Below, in pieces: positions 1 through 8,307 of a stretch of 61,286 bases of DNA; position 1 is the stretch's first letter, and each line of letters opens with the position of its first letter. Both the position numbers and the translations under genes were made by a program. This stretch comes from Acidobacteriota bacterium (GTDB lineage Bacteria; Acidobacteriota; Terriglobia; Terriglobales; Acidobacteriaceae), in contig JAGWRX010000194.1 in NCBI GenBank assembly GCA_028876395.1, positions 1 to 61,286 of the forward strand, in the 5' to 3' direction. The notes under the pieces were generated by a model. That model did not search any database and had not been told where the DNA came from. It worked only from the letters and a program-made list of their open reading frames with translations.

Positions 1-2
1 AA

Positions 3-195
3 AGGTTGACGGGCCCGTCAACTTTAGCCACACGCTCCACAGGCGGAACAGCGCCAAACAACTTTTGCGATGATTGGAAACCTGCGCGGCGGGGTCAGCC
101 TGAGTTCATCCGAAGCGCTTTCAGGTACGCCAACCGCGGCTGGAACTTATAACGTTGCGGTCACGGCGACAAACAGCAGTGCCGTGAAACAGAAC
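3..195 (+). pseudogene. Relic of a bacterial Ig-like (He_PIG type) repeat domain, frameshifted
   Basis: Reading frame 3 from position 3 gives ...TGGTAPNNF. After a shift near position 66 the other frame continues GNLRGGVSLSSSEALSGTP and then TAAGTYNVAVTATNSS. Joined, these match the usual pattern of He_PIG/Ig-like repeats found in large secreted bacterial adhesins (TGGTAPY... LPAGVSLSSSG.LSGTPTAAGTY...). The frame is broken and the segment ends without its continuation just before the 3' end of the opposite-strand DUF1080 gene. The identification rests on the repeat consensus; the pseudogene status is seen directly as the frameshift. The parent gene, if any, lies left of the window. Confidence 0.6.
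5..22. repeat. Perfect 18-bp palindrome at the window edge
   Basis: GTTGACGGGCCCGTCAAC is fully self-complementary and the symmetry continues almost to positions 2-25 with one mismatch. It lies at the start of the decayed Ig-like relic, so it may be coding sequence by chance or part of a junction. No function can be assigned. Confidence 0.5.
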
Positions 196-209
196 AGGCT
201 CCGGTCCGC

Positions 210-1118
210 TCAATCGAACTTCCGTAGCCAGATATCGCGCACAGAGATTTTGCACGGCTGGCTCTCGATCTCGAAGCCAATGAGTCCGGGCTGGTTATTG
301 ACTGAGTCCTTGTTGTCATCGATGAAGACAGCCATGAGCTGACCGTTCATGATGTGCATCATGACGCCGCCGCGCGCGATGATCTCGTAGTCATTCCATT
401 CGTTCACCTTTACATAGCCGCCTAGCGCGCGCTTGTCGCCGATGTTGGCAACGAGGCGATTGGTCTGGCCGGGCAACGCCTGCGTGACCTGGCCACGAAA
501 CGCCAGGATGCCCTGCATGGTGTTTTCCGAGTACCACTGGCCTGTGTACGACTCAGTCTGTGCGCTGACCGGGAACCAGAAGTCCGCCTGCGGGCCGGTC
601 ATCATGAACTTGAGGTCGTAGGGCGGCTGGCCGGCGGGCTGGGGTCGTGTCCACGGCACGCCGGTTACGCTGCGATACTGAATGCCGCCGCCGCCACCTT
701 TTTCGATTTTCATCCGGAGCTTCAGATCGAAGTCGCGCGCTTTGTCGCCGCGATAGACGATGTAGTTGTTGCCTCTCGGCCTGCCCTCGAAGGTTTCACC
801 GATCATGACGCCGTTTTCGACGCGCCAGATGCTTGTATCGGCGTCCCATCCGTTGAGGTTCTTGCCGTCGAAGATCTGCTTGTATCCTGTGTGCTCGTCA
901 AAGTCATACGGCGCGGGATCGTGAAACTTCGGCATGCCGATGAGCTTTTCGCCGTGCGGCCCTGTCAGGGGCGGCTGCGCAGGGGGAGACTCCAACGCAG
1001 GGGGAACGGACTGCGCGGCGAGCGCACACGGCAGCGCCAGAAGTGAAGCAGCCAGTGCTGCTGACGGCAGAATCGATTGGCGGACAAAGCGCGTGCGGTG
1101 GCGATGCGACACGGACAT
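210..1118 (-). CDS. Secreted DUF1080 (3-keto-disaccharide hydrolase-like) protein
   Basis: 302 residues. The N-terminus is a classical signal peptide (basic stretch to about residue 13, hydrophobic core to about 33, Ala-rich cleavage region), so the protein is exported. The body begins with IFDGKNLNGW at residues 82-91, the hallmark entry of the DUF1080 (PF06439) jelly-roll fold, and continues with the expected W.VENGVM and NNYIVYRG-like strands. This family is lectin/glycosidase-like and some members hydrolyse 3-keto-glycosides, so a role in carbohydrate processing in the periplasm is plausible but the substrate is unknown. The gene stands alone between decayed sequences. The start at 1118 is the only ATG that keeps the signal peptide. 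Confidence 0.85.
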   Translation of the reverse strand: MSVSHRHRTRFVRQSILPSAALAASLLALPCALAAQSVPPALESPPAQPPLTGPHGEKLIGMPKFHDPAPYDFDEHTGYKQIFDGKNLNGWDADTSIWRVENGVMIGETFEGRPRGNNYIVYRGDKARDFDLKLRMKIEKGGGGGIQYRSVTGVPWTRPQPAGQPPYDLKFMMTGPQADFWFPVSAQTESYTGQWYSENTMQGILAFRGQVTQALPGQTNRLVANIGDKRALGGYVKVNEWNDYEIIARGGVMMHIMNGQLMAVFIDDNKDSVNNQPGLIGFEIESQPCKISVRDIWLRKFD

Positions 1119-1329
1119 GGAGTTTTTACGCCTTTGAGTTGAGATGGTTCAGGAACGATAGGAGTGTAGCGGGAGCGCGAGACCTTTGGCGACAACTCTC
1201 TCAATTACCTGCTGTGCCGATGCGTAATTTCAGAGTTGACGAGGCGGCGCGTGTACCCCCGGCGGAAAGGCGAAGATGATGAAGCACAGGGTCCTGTCCG
1301 AGCCGGTCGTTTGTGTATGCGCAGCCAGA
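1119..1329. other. Gene-free stretch upstream of the recombinase relic
   Basis: About 210 bases between the DUF1080 start and the recombinase relic. I see no intact reading frame of known type, no long repeat and no convincing promoter. It probably contains the promoter of the DUF1080 gene on the minus strand and eroded mobile DNA. Confidence 0.4.
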
Positions 1330-1452
1330 GACATCGCCCGGCATTGCAACCGGCATACCTTCGCCTCTAGACTTGTGATGGCCGGAGTGGGATTGCGAAC
1401 AGTCGTTCCATGCGCGGGCCATCGGGAGCGCGACGAGTATTTGAGATTGTTT
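1330..1452 (+). pseudogene. Relic of a tyrosine recombinase (phage-type integrase) catalytic core
   Basis: The frame reads ...ARHCNR then HTFASRLVMAGVGLRTV, then ..AGHRERDEYLR. Tyrosine recombinases carry H-x-x-R-H followed by TFAS.L...G..L..V...LGH; here HCNRH supplies the H-x-x-R box and GH the next conserved His. Only about 40 codons survive: there is no N-terminal DNA-binding region, no first catalytic Arg and no catalytic Tyr, and the spacing before GH is disturbed. It is therefore a dead fragment. It ends about 15 bp before tRNA-Leu in the same orientation. This is the classical position of an island integrase, so it suggests past integration at this tRNA gene. Confidence 0.7.
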
Positions 1453-1465
1453 GTAAGCGGAAGAT

Positions 1466-1550
1466 GCGAAAGTGGCGGAATTGGCAGACGCACCAGACTT
1501 AGGATCTGGCGGGGAAACCCATGAGGGTTCGAGTCCCTCCTTTCGCACCA
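1466..1550 (+). tRNA. tRNA-Leu (anticodon UAG)
   Basis: The acceptor stem GCGAAAG (1466-1472) pairs with CTTTCGC (1540-1546), followed by discriminator A and an encoded CCA (1548-1550). The D-arm GGCGGAATTGGCAGACGC, anticodon stem CCAGA/TCTGG with loop CTTAGGA (anticodon TAG), a long variable arm and the T-loop GGTTCGAGTCC are all present. The long variable arm and UAG anticodon define a class II leucine tRNA. The gene looks intact. The integrase relic immediately upstream suggests it has served as an attachment site. Confidence 0.97.
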
Positions 1551-1637
1551 GGTTTGCGGTGGCAAAACACCGGACTCGGCCTTACTGAACCCCGGCGCTG
1601 GTGCATGGTTCCGCGAACAGAGTAATCTGGTGAAGCC

Positions 1638-1943
1638 ATGAGTCAAACACCGCAACCGCCCCATTTGAATCTTGCCCAGTCTGCCGATTACCGTGAGTCC
1701 TACGCCAACAGTGTGCAGGTGCGCGTGAGCGTGTGGGATTTCCAACTGGTATTTGGCCTCGCTTCGAGCGAGAGCCCCGATCAGGTGACGATCCGCAACC
1801 ATCAGGCGATCTTTCTGAGTCCGCAACAGGCCAAGGCCCTGTGGAATGTTCTGGGGCAGAACATTGCGCAATATGAGCAGGCCTTTGGCACGCTGAACCT
1901 GGAGCCTCAGGGCCACAATCTGCCCCAGGGGCCGGTGAACTAG
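1638..1943 (+). CDS. DUF3467 family small protein
   Basis: 101 residues with no signal peptide or membrane segment. The sequence matches the DUF3467 pattern: a central Y.N.VQVRVSVWDFQLVFG strand pair, a V.IRNHQAIFLSPQQAKAL motif and a C-terminal helix NVLGQNIAQYEQ. Members are small cytoplasmic proteins of unknown function, widespread in bacteria. It lies between tRNA-Leu and a membrane glycosyltransferase gene that begins only a few bases after its stop, so the two may be cotranscribed. I assign the family with good confidence but no biochemical role. Confidence 0.85.
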   Translation: MSQTPQPPHLNLAQSADYRESYANSVQVRVSVWDFQLVFGLASSESPDQVTIRNHQAIFLSPQQAKALWNVLGQNIAQYEQAFGTLNLEPQGHNLPQGPVN

Positions 1944-1967
1944 AGCTTGCGCCGGTTGTCACCCTCG

Positions 1968-3602
1968 ATGAGCGGACTCGATCGTCTGAGAGCCATCTTC
2001 CAGCCGCGGATGGACGCGCCTTTACCGGGCTGGATGATTTTTCCCGTGATCTTTGTGGCGCTGTATGCGAGCCACTTTTCGCTGCTGCGGCTGCCCTACT
2101 ACTGGGATGAGGCCGGCTACTACATTCCGGCTGCGTGGGACTTTTTCCGCACGGGTTCGCTGATACCGATCACCACGTTGAGCAACGCGCATCCGCCGCT
2201 GCCGAGTATCTATCTGGCGCTGTGCTGGAAGGCTTCGGGTTTCTCTCCCGAGGTGACGCGCGAGGCTGTGCTGCTGGTGGCGTCGCTGGGGCTGGTGGCG
2301 GTGTGGCGGCTGGCGCAACGGGTGGCTGGCTCTGCCATGGTCGCTTTCTGGACCGTGGCGTTGACGGCGGTGTATCCGATCTGGTTTGCGCAGAGCACGC
2401 TGGCGCACGCCGACATGTTTGCCGCCGCCTGCACGCTTTGGGGGCTGGTCTATGCGCTGCCTGAAAGCGAGCGGAAGCCGTGGGTTGCGGCGATCTGGTT
2501 TACCGCAGCGGCGTTGTGCAAGGAGACGGCCATCGGCGTTCCGCTGACGCTGGCGGCGATGGGCCTTGTGGCAAGCCTGCGCGCGCAGCCCGCGGAGCGC
2601 TGGCGGCTGTTGCGCGAGACGGCCTGGCTGGCGGGCTGCGTTGTGCCGTTGGCCGGATGGTACGGCTGGCACTATGCGCGGACCGGATTCCTGTTCGGCA
2701 ACCCGGAGTTTCTGCGCTACAACGCGGAGGCCACGCTGGGGCCGGTGCGCATTGTGGCCGCGTTTGCGCATCGGCTGCTGCACCTGACCGCGCACATGAA
2801 CCTGTTTGTGCCGGTGCTGATGGCGCTGGCCGCTCTGATGCTGAACCCGCGGCTGGACGCCGAGGGGCGGGAGCGACCTGCGATCAATCACGCAGTGGTT
2901 CGGCGGATTTTCATTCTGCTCGCGGCCAATGCGGTGCTGTTCAGCGTGCTGGGCGGAGCGCTGCTCACGCGCTACCTGCTGCCCATGTACCCGCTGGTGC
3001 TGCTGATGGCAGTCTCCACGCTGTATCGGCGGATTCCTTATTGGCATGGAGTGGCGGCATTGTCGGCGGCGGCGTTTGTGGCGGCGCTGTTCATCAATCC
3101 GCCGTATGGATTTGCCCCGGAAGACAACCTGGCCTATGCGCATGTGGTTCGGATGGAGATGGCGGGGATTGCCCAGTTGAATGCGCGGTATCCCGGCGCG
3201 ATTGTGTTGTCGGCATGGCCGGTGACGGATGAGCTGACGCGGCCGGAGCTGGGCTATGTGAAGAAGCCGTATGAGGTTTATCCGCTGGAGGACTTTACGG
3301 CCGCGCAGATTGGCCGCGCCGCTGCCGAGCCGGGCAAGTACTCGGCCGCGCTGGTCTTTTCCACCAAGTACGATCCGCCCTTTCCGCTGCTGAGCCTGGG
3401 GCCGGCGAGCAAGGCGCTGGACGAGCGCTATTTTGGCCTGCACCATGATCTGGCTCCGGAGACGATCGCCGCCCAACTGGGAGGCAGCCTGGTCTGGGAG
3501 CGCGATGACCAGGGGATGTGGATTGCGCTGATCCGGTTCAACCGGCAGTTTGAAGCGAATCTGCGGCCGGTTCGCGATTCGTGGCAGGGTATGTCGCATT
3601 GA
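1968..3602 (+). CDS. GT39-like polytopic membrane glycosyltransferase
   Basis: About 544 residues with roughly 10-12 hydrophobic helices. The first periplasmic loop carries YYWDEAGYY, equivalent to the acidic D-E motif of the ArnT/PMT (GT39, GT-C fold) family, which transfers sugars from polyprenyl-phosphate donors on the outer face of the inner membrane. The acceptor cannot be read from sequence; lipid or protein glycosylation are options. I take ATG 1968 as the start; a TTG at 1947 is in frame but neither has a clear Shine-Dalgarno. The downstream TPR gene starts inside its 3' end, which implies coupling. A second GT39-like gene lies at 12355-13971. Confidence 0.75.
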   Translation: MSGLDRLRAIFQPRMDAPLPGWMIFPVIFVALYASHFSLLRLPYYWDEAGYYIPAAWDFFRTGSLIPITTLSNAHPPLPSIYLALCWKASGFSPEVTREAVLLVASLGLVAVWRLAQRVAGSAMVAFWTVALTAVYPIWFAQSTLAHADMFAAACTLWGLVYALPESERKPWVAAIWFTAAALCKETAIGVPLTLAAMGLVASLRAQPAERWRLLRETAWLAGCVVPLAGWYGWHYARTGFLFGNPEFLRYNAEATLGPVRIVAAFAHRLLHLTAHMNLFVPVLMALAALMLNPRLDAEGRERPAINHAVVRRIFILLAANAVLFSVLGGALLTRYLLPMYPLVLLMAVSTLYRRIPYWHGVAALSAAAFVAALFINPPYGFAPEDNLAYAHVVRMEMAGIAQLNARYPGAIVLSAWPVTDELTRPELGYVKKPYEVYPLEDFTAAQIGRAAAEPGKYSAALVFSTKYDPPFPLLSLGPASKALDERYFGLHHDLAPETIAAQLGGSLVWERDDQGMWIALIRFNRQFEANLRPVRDSWQGMSH

Positions 3603-5296
3603 ACCCGCGTCCCGGCCGTCGCAAGCTTGGCGCACAACCTATAATCAGCCTTGTTGTGCTTTCTTTGTATTCATTTCGGAGACGTACGTCATTCTTTTCT
3701 GGAGCGGGCAGGGTTGCGGCTGTCGTTCTGGTGATGCTGTTTGGCTTGCACGCACGCGGCCAGGCTGTTGCGGAGAATGACCAGGAGGGCTCGGCCGCGG
3801 TTCGCGGGCGGATTCTGCTGGTGCTGCCGTTTGATAACCGCACCGGGCAGCCAAGCCTGGAGTGGATTCGCGAGGCCGCGCCGTCGTTATTGAGCAGCCG
3901 TTTTGCTTCGGCGGGTTTTTCGCCGATGAGCCGCGCCGACCGGCTGTATGCGCTGGATCACCTGGGGCTTCCGGAGGGGTTTCAGCCGTCGCGGGCGAGT
4001 TCTCTCAAGCTGGCGCAGACGCTGGATGCCGATTCGATTATTGTGGGCAGCTATCAGACCGATGGCACAGGCATTGTGGCGGAGGCGCGGGTGGTGGACG
4101 TGCCGCACCTTCGCATGAGCGAGCCGGTGACGGCGCACGGCGCGATGAAGGATTTGATCGCGGTGTTTGACTCGCTGGCGTGGAAGCTTACGCGCCAGCT
4201 CGACCCCAGCTTCAGCGGGAGCGAAGAGACCTTTGTGGCAGCCGGCAAAGGCCTGCGCCTGGATGCCTTTGAGCAATACATCCGCGGGATTTCGCAACCG
4301 GACCAGGCGGAGCGGCTGCGCCACCTGAAGCAGGCCGTACAGCTGAGCCCGGACTTCGGGCAGGCCTGGATGGCGCTGGGACGCGAGGACTACAGCGGAC
4401 AGCAGTACGAGCAGGCCGCGGCGGCTTTCGGCAAGGTAGGCCGCAACAGCCCGGATGTGCTGGAGGCTGGTTTCTATCGCGGACTTTCGCTCTTGTTTTC
4501 AGGGAACTATCCCAAGGCCGAAGAGGCTTTTGCGGAGGTTGCGCGGGTTTTGCCGCTGGCAGAGGTGCTGAATAACCTGGGCGTCGCGATGAGCCGCCAA
4601 GGGCACGACGGCAGCGCGCTTTTTCGGCAGGCTGTGGCGGCCGACCCGAATGCGGCGGATTATCATTTCAACCTGGCGGTGAGCCTGAAGCGCAAGGGGG
4701 CCACGAGCGATGCTCTCGCGGAACTGGGGCAGTGTTTGAAACTGCGGCCCAATGACAGCGAGGCCCAGGGACTGATTGCTGCGTGGAAGGCGCCTGCCGC
4801 AGGGGGCGCGGAGGCGCAGGCCGACCCTCTGGAGCGCATTGTGCGCACGTTCGATGCGGTGGCATTTCGGCAGGCGGCGCTGATGATGGACCAGATGGAG
4901 GCATTGCGGCTGGCGGCTCTCAGCCCTCACGAGCGCGCGCTGAAGCTGGCCAGCCAGGCGAAGGAGTATCTTGACCGCGGCCTGCTGCTGGAAGCCGAGC
5001 GGCTGTATCAGTCTGCCGTGGCGGCGGATGGGACGGTGGCCGGGGCACACGCCGGGCTGGCCGAGGTGCGCGAAAGAACAGGGGATGCCGCAGGGGCGCG
5101 CAAAGAGGCCCAGGCGACCCTGTTGCTGGAGCCCTCAGCGGAAGCGCATCTTGTGCTGGGCCGGCTGGACCTGGGCGCGAATCAACTGGACGAAGCGGGC
5201 AGGGAAGCCGGCGAGGCCCTCAAGCTTGATCCCAGGAGCCGTGCGGCGCAGGATTTGAAGCAGCAGATTGATTTGAAGTCGGTCAAAACGCAGTAG
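3581..5296 (+). CDS. Exported TPR protein with an N-terminal FlgO/TolB-N-like domain
   Basis: 571 residues from a GTG overlapping the preceding gene by 22 bp. A hydrophobic signal-like stretch (VAAVVLVMLFGLHARGQA) lies about 45 residues in, so the true start may be later; a TTG at 3665 would put the signal nearer the N-terminus. Next comes a domain beginning ILLVLPFDNRTGQPSLEWI, with SLKLAQTLDADSIIVGSY, resembling the FlgO/TolB-N type fold that opens many periplasmic assembly factors. The C-terminal two thirds hold tetratricopeptide repeats (for example QAWMALGREDYSGQQYEQA). Likely a periplasmic scaffold; partners are unknown. Confidence 0.7.
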   Translation: MAGYVALNPRPGRRKLGAQPIISLVVLSLYSFRRRTSFFSGAGRVAAVVLVMLFGLHARGQAVAENDQEGSAAVRGRILLVLPFDNRTGQPSLEWIREAAPSLLSSRFASAGFSPMSRADRLYALDHLGLPEGFQPSRASSLKLAQTLDADSIIVGSYQTDGTGIVAEARVVDVPHLRMSEPVTAHGAMKDLIAVFDSLAWKLTRQLDPSFSGSEETFVAAGKGLRLDAFEQYIRGISQPDQAERLRHLKQAVQLSPDFGQAWMALGREDYSGQQYEQAAAAFGKVGRNSPDVLEAGFYRGLSLLFSGNYPKAEEAFAEVARVLPLAEVLNNLGVAMSRQGHDGSALFRQAVAADPNAADYHFNLAVSLKRKGATSDALAELGQCLKLRPNDSEAQGLIAAWKAPAAGGAEAQADPLERIVRTFDAVAFRQAALMMDQMEALRLAALSPHERALKLASQAKEYLDRGLLLEAERLYQSAVAADGTVAGAHAGLAEVRERTGDAAGARKEAQATLLLEPSAEAHLVLGRLDLGANQLDEAGREAGEALKLDPRSRAAQDLKQQIDLKSVKTQ

Positions 5297-5318
5297 AACG
5301 CAGATGCAGGAGCAAGCC

Positions 5319-6659
5319 ATGCTTCAGCAAGTGAGCAGGTTCAGGTTCCACGATGCGGTGATTCTGGTTGCCATATCCGGGCTGTGCTGCGGGTTGGCTG
5401 CGCCTGCGCGGGCCGTGCAGCCGCTGGTTGAGAAACTCGTGCTCTCGGACACGATCCAGCCGGTGAGCGCGGGGATGCTGGAGCGGGCGATTGCGCTGGC
5501 CCAGGCCGATGGCGCGGCGGCGCTGCTGGTGGAAATGGATACTCCGGGCGGGATGCTGGACTCGACGCGCGCCATGGCGGGCGCCATTCTGGGCTCGCGG
5601 GTGCCGGTGATTGTGTACGTGGCTCCGGCTGGCGCGCGGGCAGGGTCAGCGGGCTTCTTTCTGCTGGAGGCCGCGGATGTGGCCGCAATGGCGCCCGGCA
5701 CCAATGCGGGCGCGGCGCACCCTGTTCTTGAGTTTGGCAAACTCGACGACACGATGAAACAGAAGATCGTGAACGATACGGAGGCGTTCCTGCGCTCCTA
5801 TGTGACACGGCGCAATCGCAATGCCGAGGCCGCAGAGGCCGCGGTGCAGTCGTCGCACTCCTACACGGCCGAGGAAGCGCTGGCGCAGCGGCTTATCGAC
5901 GTCATCGCCAGCAGCGATACCGAGTTGCTGACCGCGCTGGATGGCCGCGAGATTACGCGCATGGATGGCTCAAAGCAGGTGCTGCATCTGGCGGGCGCGC
6001 GCATCGAGACGGTGAAGCCCTCTGTGCGCGAGGATTTGCTGAGCTGGCTGGTGAACCCGAACATCGCGCTGCTGATGCTGGTGGCCGGGGCGCTGCTTAT
6101 CTATCTGGAGTTCAACACGCCGGGCACGATTGTTCCCGGCGCATTGGGCACACTGATGGTGATGCTGGCCATCTTCGGGCTGAACCTGCTGCCCATTCGC
6201 TACACGGCGGTGTTGCTGCTGGTGGCGGCGCTGGTGCTGCTGGTTCTTGAAGCAAAATTCGGAGGGCATGGCGCGCTTGCGATTGCCGGGATCGTCTGCC
6301 TGACCTTTGGGACCTTGACGCTGGTTGCGGCGCCGGTGCCGGAGATGGGTATCAATCCCTGGGTGGCCATCGGGGTCAGCGCTGGTTTTGGCGGAATTAC
6401 CGTCTTCCTGGTGCGGCTGGCGGTACGCGCCCGGCGCATGAAGGCCAAACTGGGAGCCGATGCGATGGTGGGCAGGGCTGCCTCGGCCATGGAGGCGCTC
6501 ACGCCCGAGGGCCACGTGCTTGTCGAGGGCGAAATCTGGCGCGCAGTGGCCAGCGAGCCGGTAGCCGCCGGGGCCCATTTGCGCGTGGTGGGGCATGAAG
6601 ACTACCTGCTGCGCGTGGAACCCGGCGCGCCGGCACGCGCGCCGGAGCCGCCTGCCTAA
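5319..6659 (+). CDS. NfeD-family membrane serine protease (ClpP-class)
   Basis: About 446 residues. A signal sequence leads a ClpP/crotonase-like protease domain with MDTPGGMLDSTR and ARAGSAGFFLLEAADVA; the Ser of RAGSAG is the expected nucleophile and a downstream Lys near KIVNDTEAFLRSYV is the likely general base (Ser-Lys dyad). Four or so membrane helices follow, then a small C-terminal OB-fold NfeD domain (about residues 375-440). The gene immediately downstream encodes a slipin, the classical partner that NfeD-type proteases bind. Start 5319 is chosen because AGGAG lies 6 nt upstream; ATG 5304 has no such site. Confidence 0.9.
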   Translation: MLQQVSRFRFHDAVILVAISGLCCGLAAPARAVQPLVEKLVLSDTIQPVSAGMLERAIALAQADGAAALLVEMDTPGGMLDSTRAMAGAILGSRVPVIVYVAPAGARAGSAGFFLLEAADVAAMAPGTNAGAAHPVLEFGKLDDTMKQKIVNDTEAFLRSYVTRRNRNAEAAEAAVQSSHSYTAEEALAQRLIDVIASSDTELLTALDGREITRMDGSKQVLHLAGARIETVKPSVREDLLSWLVNPNIALLMLVAGALLIYLEFNTPGTIVPGALGTLMVMLAIFGLNLLPIRYTAVLLLVAALVLLVLEAKFGGHGALAIAGIVCLTFGTLTLVAAPVPEMGINPWVAIGVSAGFGGITVFLVRLAVRARRMKAKLGADAMVGRAASAMEALTPEGHVLVEGEIWRAVASEPVAAGAHLRVVGHEDYLLRVEPGAPARAPEPPA

Positions 6660-6712
6660 AGCAGGTTCCGAACCCTTCTGGAGTACAATCCCTGCTGAGT
6701 GAGGGAAGGCCA

Positions 6713-7498
6713 ATGTCTGATCTGCCGATTCCGATTCTGATCGTGGTTGCCATCGTGGTTCTCTACCTGATCAACTCCATCAAGATTCTGCGCGACTACG
6801 AGCGCGCTGTAATCTTCCGGCTGGGCCGGGCGCTGCCGACGCCCAAGGGACCGGGCATCATCCTGGTCTTCAGGCCGCTGGACCAGATGGTCCGCATCTC
6901 GCTGCGCCAGGAGGTGCTTGAAGTTCCTCCGCAGGATGTGATTACGCGCGACAACGTCACCCTCAAGGTGAACGCCGTGGTCACGCTCTACGTGGTGGAT
7001 CCGAACAGCGCGGCGATCAAAGTGGCCAACTACGTTTACCAGACCTCGCAGTTTGCGCAGACCACGCTGCGCTCGGTGCTGGGCGAGGTGGAACTGGACG
7101 AGTTGCTGAGCCACCGCGACAAGCTCAACCTACGCATTCAGACGATCATCGACCAGCGCACGGAGCCGTTCGGTGTAAAGGTCATCTCAGTAGAAGTGAA
7201 GCAGGTGGACCTGCCCGAGCAGATGCTGCGCGCCATGGCCAAGCAGGCCGAGGCGGAGCGCGAAAAGCGGTCGAAGATCATTCATGCCGAGGGCGAGTTC
7301 AACGCGGCGCAAAAGCTGGTGGATGCCGCGGCGCTGCTGGCTACGCAGCCGATTACGTTGCAACTGCGCTATCTGCAGACGCTGACCGAGATCGGCGTGG
7401 AGAAGAACACCACCATCATCTTCCCGCTGCCGGTGGAGTTGCTGGCGCTGTTGAACAAGGTCGGCGACGCGGCCAAGCCGGCCGTGGAACAGACATAG
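6713..7498 (+). CDS. Slipin/stomatin-like SPFH (band 7) membrane protein
   Basis: 261 residues. One N-terminal membrane segment (ILIVVAIVVLYLINSIKIL) is followed by a band 7 domain with ERAVIFRLGRALPTPKGPG and QDVITRDNVTLKVNAVV, then an Ala/Glu/Lys coiled-coil (MAKQAEAEREKRSKIIHAEGE). This order is diagnostic of bacterial slipins, which oligomerise in membrane microdomains. It sits 53 bp behind the NfeD gene, matching the conserved nfeD-slipin pairing in which the protease and scaffold form one complex, linked in other bacteria to membrane quality control. GGAAGG precedes the ATG. Confidence 0.93.
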   Translation: MSDLPIPILIVVAIVVLYLINSIKILRDYERAVIFRLGRALPTPKGPGIILVFRPLDQMVRISLRQEVLEVPPQDVITRDNVTLKVNAVVTLYVVDPNSAAIKVANYVYQTSQFAQTTLRSVLGEVELDELLSHRDKLNLRIQTIIDQRTEPFGVKVISVEVKQVDLPEQMLRAMAKQAEAEREKRSKIIHAEGEFNAAQKLVDAAALLATQPITLQLRYLQTLTEIGVEKNTTIIFPLPVELLALLNKVGDAAKPAVEQT

Positions 7499-7608
7499 AG
7501 CAGAATGAAAAAATCCGGGCATAGAGATGCGAAGGGAGTGCGCCGGCCCGGCGGACGCATTCGCAGAGTTGCTGCTGATTGAGAGCAGGGTGGACTCAAG
7601 GACGAGGT

Positions 7609-8307
7609 ATGCAGCGAGGGATTGGCGGCGGGGAGTTTGAGCCGATAGAAGAGCGGCGTGATACGGAACTAACGCTGGGCCCGGTCGCGCTCACGGCCAT
7701 TGGATTGGGACTGGTGATGCTCTGCGGGCTCTGTTTTGGGCTGGGATATGCGGCAGGGCGGCGCGGTCCTGGCGCAGCCGCAGCGGCCAATGCGCAACCA
7801 GCTGCGGGCCAGCCCGTGGCGGCGCAGACGGGCGGCATGTTGTCAAAACCGGCGGCAGCGAGCGCGGTCTCCGCTGCGAGCCCGGCGGTTGCAGATATGG
7901 AGCAATTGACCCCGGCGGAGGGCAGCCAGCCTGGGAACGCACTGACCTCCTACGCGCCGGCCAGCAGCAGCCCGGCTCCTGACTCCGGCCAGGCGCTGGT
8001 GCGGCCTGCCTTGCCGCAGGGCGGCGCGCCCCAGCCTGCGCCTGCAGCGGCGGCGAACCCGCAGGTGCAAACGGCCATGCCCCAGGGCGCGGCGCTGATG
8101 GTGCAGGTTGCGGCACTTTCCCAGGTAGAGGATGCGCGCGTGCTGGTGACTGCGCTGCGCCAGCGTGGCTACGCGGTGACGGCTCGCCGCGAGGCAGCGG
8201 ACAGTCTGATCCACGTGCAGGTTGGCCCGTTCGCGAATCGCAATGACGCCAATGCAATGTGCCAGAGGCTGCTCGGCGACGGTTACAGCGCAGTTGTGGA
8301 GCCCTAG
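7609..8307 (+). CDS. SPOR-domain membrane protein
   Basis: 232 residues. A short cytoplasmic N-terminus is followed by one membrane helix (ALTAIGLGLVMLCGLCFG), a long Ala/Pro/Gln-rich linker and a C-terminal SPOR domain (about 70 residues) containing MVQVAALSQVEDARVLVTAL and HVQVGPFANRNDA. SPOR domains bind denuded glycan strands at the division septum, so the protein is probably a periplasmic murein-binding factor like DedD. Start ATG 7609 has AAGGACGAGG just upstream. Its stop overlaps the convergent plsC stop by 4 bp. Confidence 0.88.
   Translation: MQRGIGGGEFEPIEERRDTELTLGPVALTAIGLGLVMLCGLCFGLGYAAGRRGPGAAAAANAQPAAGQPVAAQTGGMLSKPAAASAVSAASPAVADMEQLTPAEGSQPGNALTSYAPASSSPAPDSGQALVRPALPQGGAPQPAPAAAANPQVQTAMPQGAALMVQVAALSQVEDARVLVTALRQRGYAVTARREAADSLIHVQVGPFANRNDANAMCQRLLGDGYSAVVEP

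Noticed and set aside
2022-3635. A 537-codon open frame opposite the GT39-like gene, rich in Arg, Gln and His
   Set aside because: Shadow frame of GC-rich coding sequence: composition is unlike a protein, with no domain and no ribosome site.
3640-3645. Perfect TATAAT near the start of the TPR gene
   Set aside because: No -35 at a proper distance, and the gene overlaps the preceding one, so it is more likely cotranscribed.
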